A stretch of DNA of 64,000 nt, from positions 186,001-250,000 of the forward strand of contig NZ_JHXK01000005.1 in NCBI RefSeq assembly GCF_000621745.1, written 5' to 3'. Under the pieces are notes generated by a model. That model did no database searches. It was not told the DNA's origin and saw only the letters and a program-made list of their open reading frames with translations. The stretch is from Clostridium beijerinckii HUN142. Its GTDB lineage: Bacteria > Bacillota > Clostridia > Clostridiales > Clostridiaceae. The position numbers and the translations under genes were made by a program. Below are positions 45,606 to 55,560 of this stretch, piece after piece (positions within the stretch are counted from its first letter, which is position 1; each line of letters starts with the position of its first letter).

Positions 45606-46563
45606 TTTAAATAACTTGTTTACTCACTTCTGATGAAATATATTCATTAATACAGATAATCTAATCCAAAAAAATTAACGGAAGCCTCTATTCTTAAAAT
45701 TAGCATAAATATTAACAATATATTCTCATTCATACAAATAATAATAAAAATTCCAAAAAGAAAACATTACCATTTTTTATTATAAAGTGATGTTATGAAA
45801 TTTTTGAAACGTAAATAACATCACTAAAAGTTAGTTTTATCACTATAAAATAATTTAAATATGAAGATAATAATCTCAAGTTTCATGCATTTTTCATGGG
45901 AGACGAAATAGTAAGAACTGAAATCGCTGAAATCTAAATGATATACCTAAAATAGAAACATTTGAAATATATCCACCTGCTAATAAAGTAGATGTTATGA
46001 GTGATTTAATTAGGGTTTTTATTATAAATGTTCAATCTTAATAAAGTTAATATAGTTTACCTTGCATGTAGAATTAAAGATTTGAGAAGAAAGCATTGTT
46101 TTTTGTAATAGGCACATACATAATAATTTTCTCCTTATTATGTATGATTTACTAAACACAAAAAAACTCCATATAATCACCAAACCTATATATCCTCCAA
46201 ACCCACTAGTTAGTAATGCTTACTTTAAATTATTAAGTAATTTTTAAGTCTACATTTTTATCATAATGTACAAAAATACTTTCTATATGAATAGTGTGTT
46301 CTTACCCCTAAAGCTGTATTCTTATAATATAGTCTTAAACAACCAAATGCTCTATTATTAAGTTCAGTTTGTTAAAAATCCAAATATATCTGGATGTAAT
46401 AATTCTTCTGATAAATATAGTATCTTTCACTTTTTTTATTTAGACCATTTTTGTTATTGTACCCATTATAATTTTGTTTAAATAATAAAATTATAATTAC
46501 TTTACTTATATGATAGCTTATCCGTAAAATTAGAAATATGTGTACTTCTTAACTTAAAAGAAT
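45606..46563. other. Long gene-poor stretch before the Gtr operon end
   Basis: About 960 bases lack an intact gene. They contain a hairpin-forming dyad (GTGATGTTA at 45787-45795 with TAACATCAC at 45816-45824), a second dyad (CATACATAATAA at 46115-46126 with TTATTATGTATG at 46135-46146) and a possible gene remnant described separately. Neither dyad has a T-run that would make a standard terminator. Confidence 0.45.
45861..46041 (+). pseudogene. Possible frameshifted remnant of a small gene
   Basis: Protein-like segments appear in three successive frames: MKIIISSFMHFSWETK from 45861, MGDEIVRTEIAEI from 45896, and LNDIPKIETFEIYPPANKV... running to a TAA at 46039-46041. The last segment has a gene-like composition for such AT-rich DNA. 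I do not recognise the family, and chance cannot be excluded. Confidence 0.25.
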
Positions 46564-47100
46564 TTATTCTTTTATAAATACAAACTTTTGCAAATTCATA
46601 ATATGTATCCTTGAATGATTTCCAATATATCCACTATATCTTAGCTCCTTTAACAGAACTTTCATATAACATGCATGACATATAATAAAGCAATCTTGAT
46701 TCCTTTTTTCTAAAAAGCCAACTGTTTTTTTTGCTCTTTTATAGGTTTCATTTTTAGTTTCTATTTGCTTTTTAGAATTCATATACCATTGGATTCTTCC
46801 AAAAATTCTCCATATAATTAATGGTAGCTTAATCTCTTTATCAGTAAAAGCTCTCAATGGAACTTCATTAAATAAATTCATTCTTATAAACTTATTTGAA
46901 CCAAATATTAGTTTTGCAGTGTCATAAGACCTTGATAACTCACTTATATATATCGGTTGCTTTGTACTTATACTATATTTATTTGAAAGATCTATTGGGC
47001 TAATATCATATTCATAACATGATTTATTAAATTCCTGTGAACTACAGAAAGACTTCCACTTATAATTAACTTTTGCATGTCTTATTATAGTTATTTTCAT
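46564..47100 (-). CDS. Histidine-phosphatase superfamily protein
   Basis: The 178-aa protein begins MKITIIRHAKVNY, the RHx catalytic motif (Arg7-His8, with Ala9 in place of the usual Gly). It has SELSRSYDTAKLIFG for the second arginine region and ICHACYMKVLL with the second catalytic histidine. Such enzymes remove phosphate through a phosphohistidine; substrates range from sugar phosphates to proteins. It is the last gene of the Gtr-like operon, so a sugar-phosphate or lipid-phosphate substrate is possible. AGGAG precedes the ATG. Confidence 0.85.
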   Translation of the reverse strand: MKITIIRHAKVNYKWKSFCSSQEFNKSCYEYDISPIDLSNKYSISTKQPIYISELSRSYDTAKLIFGSNKFIRMNLFNEVPLRAFTDKEIKLPLIIWRIFGRIQWYMNSKKQIETKNETYKRAKKTVGFLEKRNQDCFIICHACYMKVLLKELRYSGYIGNHSRIHIMNLQKFVFIKE

Positions 47101-47198
47101 TGATTAACTCCTATAATTATATATTTTATAATTTAAATTAATGAAAATTTATTCATTTAACAAATTCATAAAATAGTTCAATTGCATTACAATATTTA

Positions 47199-47603
47199 TT
47201 ATCTGTTTTTAAATACTATAAATTTACTTAGTACATAATTAATAAAAATTACAATAACATTAACTATAACCTTTGATATAAAATCATTCATACATATTAT
47301 TTCTATTAATAATATCATCAATAGGGTATCTATCACAAATGATGCTAACCTAGAACATGTGAAAGTCATTCCTTCTCTTATTACTACTTTCATATTCCAA
47401 ATATCAGAATTAAAAACATAAATTTTATTTGTTATAAATGCAAAAGTTATACTTATTATGAATGCTATTGTATTGCTTGTAATATATAATATGCCCATAT
47501 TATTTAAAGCTAAGTAAACTACAATATTAATAAGGGTTGTTAATGCTCCAAAAATTATATATTTAATTGCTTCATTATTTAATAATATCCTTAGTTTAGT
47601 CAC
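47199..47603 (-). CDS. GtrA-family membrane protein
   Basis: The 134-aa protein has four membrane helices and the GtrA/DPMS1 opening (IKYIIFGALTTLINIVVYLAL, FVIDTLLMILL, VNVIVIFINYVLSKFIVFK). GtrA proteins are thought to flip a polyprenyl-phosphate-linked sugar made by GtrB. The start is GTG at 47603, 23 bases after the gtrB-like stop codon, with AGGATG as ribosome site. Confidence 0.92.
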   Translation of the reverse strand: MTKLRILLNNEAIKYIIFGALTTLINIVVYLALNNMGILYITSNTIAFIISITFAFITNKIYVFNSDIWNMKVVIREGMTFTCSRLASFVIDTLLMILLIEIICMNDFISKVIVNVIVIFINYVLSKFIVFKNR

Positions 47604-47625
47604 TATACTTTCATCCTACTCTCAC

Positions 47626-48558
47626 TTACTCTAAATTACTTTCTTTTATAATATATATTGGCCTATTTTTAGTTTCCATATAAGCCTTTGCCAAATATTG
47701 TCCTAGAATACCTGTAGAAAACAACTGAATTCCACTAACAAAAAATATAATACAAACTAATGATGGCCAACCTGCCACTGGATCACCATATATAAATGTT
47801 CTTGTTATAATTAGACATATCATTATTAAAGATATAATAAAAAATATTAATCCAATTAATGATGAAATTACTAGTGGAAGGGTAGAAAATGCTATAATCC
47901 CTTCAATAGAATATCTAAACAACTTCCAAAAAGACCATTTTGTTTCCCCTGCTATTCTTTCTATATTTTCATATGCCAACCATTTTGTGTTAAATCCTAC
48001 CCACCCAAATATACCTTTAGAAAATCTATTATATTCCTTCATTTTTAAGATAGCATCTACCATTTTACGCTTCATAAGCCTAAAATCCCTTGCTCCATCA
48101 ACTATTTCTGCATTGGAAATTTTGTTTATTATTTTGTAAAAACACTTTGCAAAAAAGGAACGTATCGGTGGTTCACCTTTTCTATCTATTCTTCTTGTAG
48201 CTATACAATCATAATCACTTTCTATTAAAATGCTATACATTTTACCTAATAATTCTGGAGGATCCTGTAAATCAGCATCCATCACTGCAACATAATCACC
48301 AGTTGAATTTTCTAAACCAGCATATAATGCCGATTCCTTTCCAAAATTTCTACTTAAAGATATATATTTTATACTTCTATCTCTGTAAGCAAATTCTTTT
48401 ATTATATCTAATGTACTATCAGTTGAACCGTCATTAACAAATATTATTTCAAATTCCATGCTCTCCATTTTATTACACACTTTTTTAATTTTCTCATAAA
48501 AAAACGGTAACGACTTCTCTTCATGATAACATGGCACTACTACAGATATCTTGTTCAT
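47626..48558 (-). CDS. GtrB-like polyprenyl-phosphate glycosyltransferase
   Basis: The 310-aa enzyme has a GT2 domain (SVVVPCYHEEKSLPFFYEKI, FVNDGSTDSTLDI, DADLQDPPELL with the DxD motif) followed by two C-terminal membrane helices (about 230-255 and 265-290). This is the bactoprenol glucosyltransferase/dolichol-phosphate mannosyltransferase layout. It would load a sugar from a nucleotide donor onto undecaprenyl phosphate. AGGAGG precedes the ATG. Confidence 0.93.
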   Translation of the reverse strand: MNKISVVVPCYHEEKSLPFFYEKIKKVCNKMESMEFEIIFVNDGSTDSTLDIIKEFAYRDRSIKYISLSRNFGKESALYAGLENSTGDYVAVMDADLQDPPELLGKMYSILIESDYDCIATRRIDRKGEPPIRSFFAKCFYKIINKISNAEIVDGARDFRLMKRKMVDAILKMKEYNRFSKGIFGWVGFNTKWLAYENIERIAGETKWSFWKLFRYSIEGIIAFSTLPLVISSLIGLIFFIISLIMICLIITRTFIYGDPVAGWPSLVCIIFFVSGIQLFSTGILGQYLAKAYMETKNRPIYIIKESNLE

Positions 48559-48610
48559 TTTATCTATCTTCCTCCTGTATTGTTTAAATTAATTGAAATC
48601 TAAAATAAAT

Positions 48611-49957
48611 TTAAGTATACATAATATTAATAAATGATAATATAGAAGCTATTCCAATTCCACAATTAATAAAATTTAACTTATTAAAATTTGATTTTAG
48701 TATTTCTTCATATATCATTATCGTACAGATAATAAATGCAAAATACATAAATAAGAAGGTTCTATTTCCTGAAGCCCATATGGTCGGCGAAAATCCCATG
48801 ATTATCCGAGAAGCTAATCCTAATAATATAATTAACATCGTTAATATAGTTTTAACATTATTTCCAAAACAAAAATATAATGCTAATAGAACACATATAC
48901 CTGTCATTCCATATAAAAAAATAGGTATATAACTTTTTAGTGAATAGAAGTTATCTGTTGTAATTGTTCCATACTGACTGGAATAATTTAAAATCTTTAA
49001 AAGTTCAGGAAAAAATAATGCAATATTGTTTCTAAAAATACTGAAAAATAATCCGACACCAAGTGGAATTCCACTTATAATACGGAACATGTTATCCCTA
49101 CATTTTATTATAGTTAGTATAAAAGCCAATATGCTGAATATTATAAAAACGCTATTAGGATTACATATAAATTGAACCATCGATGACGAAAAACCAATGT
49201 CAGTTTTATTTATAAATAAAAGTGTATTATAATCCGGAAACCATTGTCCTACCTCATTTACCTTGCGTACAATATTTCCCGGGCACTTTAAGATCCAAAT
49301 TAGATTAACTAAACATATGCATGTCTGTAAAATTATATATCGCTTATTTTTACGCTTTATAAAAAAATATAAGGTTAAAGCACAATACAAGGAAAATAAA
49401 ATTGCACACATTTGCTCTTGATTTGCTGCAAACATTAATGCTAGTGTTGACAATACATATTCATAACCTTTAATATTATAATTATTATATATTTTTTTTA
49501 CTATAATGAAAGAATAAATTCCAAACGAAAGAGGCCATAAATAATTTAAGGTTGTTGCTCCCCAGCCTGCTGAACTCATATCCCTAAAGGGATAGAGAAA
49601 AATCAAACTAACAATTATCCAATTAATACTTCTAGAACCGCTTTTTATGCAAACCTTAGAAAGTGATACTGCTAGCAGAACTACAATGGCTGAATCCAAA
49701 ATTCTCCAAAGAAAAATAGAGCATCCTAATATAATTACCATTACACCCTCAATAACTGTTCGTGATGACCATGTCATATATCTAACTCTTAACCATTCTA
49801 TCAAGTTTTCATCATTTAAAACTTTTTTAAAAGAAAGATCGTCGCCAAAATTTACATTAACTGCCAAGTGGAATATTAACATGCCTATTGCCAATATTAT
49901 AAAAGGGAAATAGTCCTTTTCATATAGCAATTTTATTTTATTCTCTATATACTTCAT
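48611..49957 (-). CDS. DUF6056-type multispanning protein, probable GT-C transferase of the Gtr set
   Basis: The 448-aa protein has about eleven to twelve membrane helices. A conserved acidic pair (Gly38-Asp39-Asp40-Leu, GDDLSF) sits in the first external loop, where GT-C glycosyltransferases keep their catalytic aspartates. I assign it to the DUF6056/GtrII-like group from this and its layout. Next to gtrA and gtrB genes it is the natural third component that transfers the lipid-linked sugar to a wall polymer. The acceptor is unknown. It is five bases from the upstream gene's stop codon. Confidence 0.78.
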   Translation of the reverse strand: MKYIENKIKLLYEKDYFPFIILAIGMLIFHLAVNVNFGDDLSFKKVLNDENLIEWLRVRYMTWSSRTVIEGVMVIILGCSIFLWRILDSAIVVLLAVSLSKVCIKSGSRSINWIIVSLIFLYPFRDMSSAGWGATTLNYLWPLSFGIYSFIIVKKIYNNYNIKGYEYVLSTLALMFAANQEQMCAILFSLYCALTLYFFIKRKNKRYIILQTCICLVNLIWILKCPGNIVRKVNEVGQWFPDYNTLLFINKTDIGFSSSMVQFICNPNSVFIIFSILAFILTIIKCRDNMFRIISGIPLGVGLFFSIFRNNIALFFPELLKILNYSSQYGTITTDNFYSLKSYIPIFLYGMTGICVLLALYFCFGNNVKTILTMLIILLGLASRIIMGFSPTIWASGNRTFLFMYFAFIICTIMIYEEILKSNFNKLNFINCGIGIASILSFINIMYT

Positions 49958-49961
49958 TCCT

Positions 49962-50480
49962 TTACTTACCTTTCTCTGACAATAGTATTCCTGTTTTTAA
50001 AAATATTCTTGAATTATTATTCATATAATCTAAACAAATTTCATAATTAGATATTGGTTTATTTAACTTATTCAGACTTACCTTCCCCTCAAACCCACTT
50101 TTATCATAATTAAACTTATTTTCTAATGCCTTAAAAGCATCTGTTACATCTTTTCTTATAACAAGTTTTGTTGGGAGTTCCATGCAATCCCCATTTTCTT
50201 TATCTCGTAATACTAGATGACAATTAAATGTTTTTATCTCTTCACCGTCAATAAACGCCCATCCTTTAATGGTCACATAATTGGATATGTTATCATGTTC
50301 CTGAGAATCTATACAATATTTAATATTAGCATCATTACTATTTTCAAATTTATTGACTGTAATCTTTTTAGCCGTAAAACTATTAAAAATAGCTCCACAA
50401 AAAAGTATTAAAATAACCAATGTTCCTAAAAGAGCTATAATTATATTTTTTTTTGATATATTTGTTTCTTCACAACTCAT
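49962..50480 (-). CDS. Single-pass membrane protein of unknown function, first gene of the Gtr-like operon
   Basis: The 172-aa protein has one membrane helix (about 13-35) and an external beta-rich domain (about 55-165, with NYVTIKGWAFIDGEEI and NYEICLDYM). I do not recognise a named family; the GWAFIDG phrase recalls beta-sandwich domains beside glycosyltransferases. It is tightly coupled to the DUF6056 gene and may be an accessory that recognises the acceptor polymer. AAAGGAAG precedes the ATG. Confidence 0.7.
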   Translation of the reverse strand: MSCEETNISKKNIIIALLGTLVILILFCGAIFNSFTAKKITVNKFENSNDANIKYCIDSQEHDNISNYVTIKGWAFIDGEEIKTFNCHLVLRDKENGDCMELPTKLVIRKDVTDAFKALENKFNYDKSGFEGKVSLNKLNKPISNYEICLDYMNNNSRIFLKTGILLSEKGK

Positions 50481-50875
50481 TCATAAACTTCCTTTATAAT
50501 TCTTAAATTTTTTAATTAAGTATATTTTCGTAATTAAAATGTGAAAATCCGTGGATAACTTTTTGAAATATTTACAAAAAAAGTCAATAGCAATTCCAGG
50601 TAAATGTGATTACCAATTTTAATTCAATTTAACTAAACCAAAACTTATGATTTAATCACTCCTGCTAAATTAATATTGCCAGCATTATTTAATTTGTTTG
50701 ATTGATAATTAAATCTATCAACAGAAAATCTCTAATTATAGTGTAGCCTACAATTAGATAAACTTCTTAGGTATACAGAATTACAAGTCTATAATTATTC
50801 TAATAATTAAATATTCCTTCGGTCACAAAAAGTATGACATTAAAAATTAAATAATTTACATTTTACAATTTTTAA
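50481..50875. promoter_or_regulatory. Upstream region of the Gtr-like operon
   Basis: This AT-rich gap of 395 bases follows the large glycosyltransferase gene on the same strand. It contains a hairpin-capable CTAATTATAG/CTACAATTAG segment near 50733-50758 and a single 8-of-9 DnaA-box-like TTATCCACG (minus strand, near 50552). No gene and no convincing promoter were identified. Confidence 0.35.
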
Positions 50876-53800
50876 TTACTTAATTGAAAAATCATCTCTA
50901 TCAAGTGTCAGATTAGGATTATAATACGGGTCACCTTGTTCGATTTCTTTTTCCCATATTGTTTTGAACATTGCAACTTCATTATTAAACCGTTCTTGTT
51001 TCTCTGGTGTGTCTTCATGACCTCTTGAAATTGATTCGTAATGATATGCTTCAGCATAAGGAGTCCATACAATCAAATATCCTGCGTTTCTAATTCTCAT
51101 ACATAAATCTACATCATTAAATGCAACTGCAAAATCTTCGTTAAATCCATTAATTTCATTAAAAATACTTTTCTTCATCATTAAACAAGCAGCTGTTACA
51201 GCACTGAAGTTTTGAGCATAATATAGTCTTCCCATATATCCCAAGTTTTCTCTTGAACACCTATAGTGGCAATGACCAGCACATCTGTGAGTACCAAGCT
51301 TTAAAATTACTCCCGCATGTTGAATTGTATCATTTGGATAATAAAGTTTTGCACCAACTCCTCCTACATCTTTTCTTTGAGAGTACATTAGCATTTCTTC
51401 TATCCAATTTTCGCTTATAACTTCTATATCATTATTCAAGAATAATAAATGTTCACCATTTGCGTGCTTAACCCCAAAATTATTAATAGCTGAATAATTA
51501 AACTTGCCATTACTTTCATATATAATAACTTTAATATTATTATATTTTTCTAGAGTTTTATAGTATTCAAAAGTTTCTTTATTAGTACTATTATTTTCTA
51601 TTATTATTATTTCAATATTTTTATAAGTCGACTTATTTAATATAGACTCTATACATCTTGAAAGAACATCAATACTATCTTTATTAGGAATTAATATCGA
51701 AATTAATGGTTTTTCCTTAATTTCATAAGTAAATTTATAGATCGTTGGAAATGCTTTTGAACTTTCTACAATTGCATCCAATCCATTCTTTCTTAAATGA
51801 TCTTTAACCGCTCTTTTTCCTGCATCAATTGCATATGTTTTTGAATTTATATCACTAGCAACAGAATTTGGGTGACTCCTCCAAAAATAAAGTATTTTAG
51901 GGACATGTACAATACTTTCAGCCTCATCTGTAAGTCTTAAAATCATATCATGGTCTTGAGAACCATCAAATTCTTTTCTGAACATACCTACTGTATTTAA
52001 TAAATCTGATTTAAAGACAGTAAAATGGCATATATAGTTGTTAGCCCTTAAATTATCTATTGCAAAATCTGGCTTGAAATGCATTGTAACTATTTTATCT
52101 AAAGTTCCTTCAAAAGTTAATTCATCACAATAAATAAAATCTGCATTTTTTTCACATATAACTTTCATATATTCAAATAAAGCTGATGGATGTAATAAAT
52201 CATCATGATCAAAAAGTGCTATATAATCTCCAGTAGCCATCTTAATAGCTTCATTTGTGTTTTCTGAAATACCACCATTTCTTTCTAAAGTCTTATATTT
52301 TATACGATTATCCTTTTTTATGTAATCTGCAACTATTTTTTTTACATATTTATGCTCCTGATCGCTGCCATCTGCAAGACATAGTTCCCAATTATCATAG
52401 GTTTGATCGATGCATGAATTAATCATTTCACATAAAAAGTTTTCAGGAGTATTATACAATGGCACAACTATACTAAACTTAATATCTTTTGAAAATTTTG
52501 TGTTAATTTGAATTTGTTTTTCCTTATCTGTCAACAAATTTTGTTTTGCATAATTATTATAACCTTTAGCATTTTTAAACTTTTGTTTTACTTTATCAAA
52601 AGTATACTTAAAACCATTTTGCTTTAAACATTTTAGCCCTTTACAAATTATATGTGTACATCTATTAGATTTTAGAAAGCTTTTTAAATAATCTAAAATT
52701 ATTCTAACTGGCTTCGTTATCTTCCACATAGTTGAATTTAATATAATATTGTAAGCAATTTCTGTATTTGATAACTTAGCAGCCAATTCATTTCTTTGTG
52801 TTATTGCAGAATTGTAATGTAATTTATAATTCTCTAATTCGCTAATTAAATTTTGTATGTTCTTTTCTTTCTCAGACATAGAATCTTCTAAGTCTTTTAT
52901 ATTATTTTCTTTTTCAAGTATACAATCGCTTAATTCTTTTACATAATTTTCCTTATTAAGTACACGTTCATTTAATTCTTTTATACTATTTTCTTTCTCT
53001 CCTATTATTCGTAATTTACTCAAAATATCAATAGCAACAACATCTTCGAATGCATAAATACTTCCTTGAATTTTTAACCACCTTATTGATTTGCTAACAC
53101 AATTTATTTCTATTTGAGGATCATTATTATCAAATATTATAGAATCATCAACACAAAATCCATTTAATATATTATACTCCATAACTCCATTATTTGATAT
53201 TATGCTTAATCCATTTATCACAGAAACCCTGCCTTCAATAGGATCGAATCGAATATTTTTTACATCCTCATTAATATCAACGAAAATATCTATATTACCT
53301 CTGGAATTATAAATCTTATAGTCTTGATTGATTTTCAATTTTTCATTAAACCCATTCCCAGAATCTAAATACAGTGTTGCTTGCACATTTTTTTCAAACT
53401 TTTCACGTGTAATCGGAAGTTGAGCTATAGCTCGTATATCTTCAATGCTCTTATATAAAAATTTTAAATATCTCTCCGGCAATTCACTGTCAAAAATGTT
53501 CGCTATAGTAGTCTCTACTTCATTTAATAAATTTTTATCATTCGCTAAGACTACAAATTTTCTATAATTCTTCTCACCAATGTCATGAACATAAATACTT
53601 TGCTGATAAAAATCTTCAATTCTCTTTCTTAAAGGCAATAATTCCTGAACATATTCCGTGTAAGATGCCAATTTGGTCATATCTTCCCACAATAAAATGT
53701 CACCATGTTCAAACATAAAATAGTCACCAGCAAATTTACTAAGAATATCTTTTAACATTCCTTCATCCGGCAATCCATTATCAATATGTTCTTGTAACCA

Positions 53801-54238
53801 AATGTGATTTATACCAAACATAGATTTATAATATTCATTTGCACTTGCTTCTGCACTTACAATTGCTTTACTTTCAAAAGGAAAACAATGTAAACTAGCT
53901 AGCTTTGCAACTCTACTTGTTTCCTTTAAAAAATCTTCCCTCTTAATTTTGGGAATATGTTCAAATACATCTGAAGATATGACAATATCAAATTCATTAT
54001 CGTTAATATTTCTTAAATCTGTAGCATCTGCTTCTATAAATTTATCATTTAATGATATATTTTGCGGGATTGACAAATCCGAATAAGTAATGTTCTCATT
54101 AGGCAAAAATCTCTCTAAATTTAATTGTTCATTGGAACCAACCTCTAAAATGTTCAGTTGCTGAATATTATAATATTTCTTTACGCTTTCCACTAAAGTC
54201 TGTAAAGTTCTGTATCTTTGATATTGATCAAAAATCAT
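50876..54238 (-). CDS. Large protein joining a methyltransferase, coiled coil and two GT2 domains
   Basis: The 1120-aa protein begins with a SAM-dependent methyltransferase-like domain (about 1-180, LNILEVGSNE at 28-37, VISSDVFEHIP at 86-96). A helical and beta region follows (190-405), then a coiled coil built of ELNERVLNKEN-like repeats (410-490). Two GT2 domains close it: the first about 587-830 with FDHDD at 676-680, the second about 845-1090 with LNNDIEV at 934-940. It follows the Wzm/Wzt genes and resembles capping and extending enzymes of ABC-exported O-polysaccharides and rhamnans, where a methyl cap and a coiled-coil ruler end the chain. That role is an inference. AGGAGG precedes the ATG. 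Confidence 0.88.
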   Translation of the reverse strand: MIFDQYQRYRTLQTLVESVKKYYNIQQLNILEVGSNEQLNLERFLPNENITYSDLSIPQNISLNDKFIEADATDLRNINDNEFDIVISSDVFEHIPKIKREDFLKETSRVAKLASLHCFPFESKAIVSAEASANEYYKSMFGINHIWLQEHIDNGLPDEGMLKDILSKFAGDYFMFEHGDILLWEDMTKLASYTEYVQELLPLRKRIEDFYQQSIYVHDIGEKNYRKFVVLANDKNLLNEVETTIANIFDSELPERYLKFLYKSIEDIRAIAQLPITREKFEKNVQATLYLDSGNGFNEKLKINQDYKIYNSRGNIDIFVDINEDVKNIRFDPIEGRVSVINGLSIISNNGVMEYNILNGFCVDDSIIFDNNDPQIEINCVSKSIRWLKIQGSIYAFEDVVAIDILSKLRIIGEKENSIKELNERVLNKENYVKELSDCILEKENNIKDLEDSMSEKEKNIQNLISELENYKLHYNSAITQRNELAAKLSNTEIAYNIILNSTMWKITKPVRIILDYLKSFLKSNRCTHIICKGLKCLKQNGFKYTFDKVKQKFKNAKGYNNYAKQNLLTDKEKQIQINTKFSKDIKFSIVVPLYNTPENFLCEMINSCIDQTYDNWELCLADGSDQEHKYVKKIVADYIKKDNRIKYKTLERNGGISENTNEAIKMATGDYIALFDHDDLLHPSALFEYMKVICEKNADFIYCDELTFEGTLDKIVTMHFKPDFAIDNLRANNYICHFTVFKSDLLNTVGMFRKEFDGSQDHDMILRLTDEAESIVHVPKILYFWRSHPNSVASDINSKTYAIDAGKRAVKDHLRKNGLDAIVESSKAFPTIYKFTYEIKEKPLISILIPNKDSIDVLSRCIESILNKSTYKNIEIIIIENNSTNKETFEYYKTLEKYNNIKVIIYESNGKFNYSAINNFGVKHANGEHLLFLNNDIEVISENWIEEMLMYSQRKDVGGVGAKLYYPNDTIQHAGVILKLGTHRCAGHCHYRCSRENLGYMGRLYYAQNFSAVTAACLMMKKSIFNEINGFNEDFAVAFNDVDLCMRIRNAGYLIVWTPYAEAYHYESISRGHEDTPEKQERFNNEVAMFKTIWEKEIEQGDPYYNPNLTLDRDDFSIK

Positions 54239-54306
54239 TACAGTGTCCTCCTATTATTTGTGAGTATTCTACTTTTGCTTACTTTTTATTTTTGCATTAT
54301 AAATCT

Positions 54307-55548
54307 TTAGTTAATCACATTCCATTCGTGATTTATGAATAGTTTTCCTTCTACAAAATATTCATTGGTTATTAAAAAATTATCTGCATCCATTTTATAA
54401 TCGATACACACTAATCCCCCATTAGTAAAAATGCCTGCATCTACGTTATATTGACCAGATAATAACGTTATAGATGGTATAACATATTTAACTTTATGTC
54501 TTCCATACTTATTAGGTACACTAATCTTATCTAAATGAGTATTGGGTCCAAATATATAATCTCTATTAGGAGTGTATAAGGCTACTCCTAGTAGAAATTC
54601 AGCTATTTCTTGTTCATATACTTCATACTCAACTAAAACTTCTACTCTATCAAATGTTTTGAATTTTGATTTATTACAAGCTACTTTTGTTATTCTTGCC
54701 AAAACATCACTACTTGGTCTAATAATTTCTGGATCCTCACCTTTTTCATTTATGAGTTTTTCCTCTTGATTTATAATATTTTCGTCTTTATTGACCTCAA
54801 TCTTAAAATCTTCGCCTTGCAGCATAAATGCCTCATATCTGTCTACCACATCACTAGCTTCACCAATATCAATAATTTTTCCTTTATTTATCCATACCCC
54901 ACGAGTACAAAATCTTTTGATTTGCTCAGTCGCATGAGAAACAAAAAGAATAGTAGTTCCAATTTCTTTAAGATTCTTCATTTTCTCAATACATTTTATT
55001 TGAAACCTAGTGTCTCCTACTGATAATGCTTCATCTACTATTAAAATATCTGGTTCCACATTTATAGATACAGCAAAAGCTAATCGTGCAAACATACCTG
55101 ATGAATATGTTTTTACAGGTTGATTAATAAATTCACCTATATCAGCGAATTCAATTATCGAACTTACCTTTAAGTTCATCTCTTCTCTTGTATATCCCAT
55201 CATAGTTCCATTGAGATATATATTTTCTAATCCAGTGTACTCCGGATTAAATCCTGCTCCCAATTCTAATAATGCAGATATTTTTCCATTAACCTCAATA
55301 TTCCCTTCAGAAGGCGTAAGCACACCTGTTATTATCTTAAGTAATGTTGATTTTCCTGATCCATTTGTTCCTAATATTCCTACTGTCTCACCTTTTTTTA
55401 TTTCAAGTGATAAATTATTTAATGCATAGTGCTCTCTACTGTATTTTTTCTTTGTTAAACTTAAAGATTCTTTCACTCTATCTGTAGGTCTATCATATAA
55501 CCTATAGACCTTGCTCAAGTTTTCTACTTTTATCGCTATTTCTGACAT
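54307..55548 (-). CDS. wzt: Wzt-type ATPase of a polysaccharide ABC exporter, with carbohydrate-binding C-terminus
   Basis: The 413-aa protein has an ABC ATPase (Walker A GTNGSGKST at 60-68, signature YSSGMFARLAF, Walker B ILIVDEALSVGD) of the TagH/Wzt type. An extra C-terminal domain (about 275-405, EVLVEYEVYEQEIAEFLLGVALY...) matches the Wzt_C fold that recognises the modified end of the glycan. It powers export through the adjacent permease. AAGGAG precedes the ATG, and only 12 bases separate it from the permease gene. Confidence 0.93.
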   Translation of the reverse strand: MSEIAIKVENLSKVYRLYDRPTDRVKESLSLTKKKYSREHYALNNLSLEIKKGETVGILGTNGSGKSTLLKIITGVLTPSEGNIEVNGKISALLELGAGFNPEYTGLENIYLNGTMMGYTREEMNLKVSSIIEFADIGEFINQPVKTYSSGMFARLAFAVSINVEPDILIVDEALSVGDTRFQIKCIEKMKNLKEIGTTILFVSHATEQIKRFCTRGVWINKGKIIDIGEASDVVDRYEAFMLQGEDFKIEVNKDENIINQEEKLINEKGEDPEIIRPSSDVLARITKVACNKSKFKTFDRVEVLVEYEVYEQEIAEFLLGVALYTPNRDYIFGPNTHLDKISVPNKYGRHKVKYVIPSITLLSGQYNVDAGIFTNGGLVCIDYKMDADNFLITNEYFVEGKLFINHEWNVIN

Positions 55549-55560
55549 GGTTATCTCCTT

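Noticed and set aside
50540..50565. DnaA-box-like TTATCCACG
   Set aside because: It is a single 8-of-9 match with no cluster, no AT-rich unwinding pattern beyond the background and no replication genes nearby.
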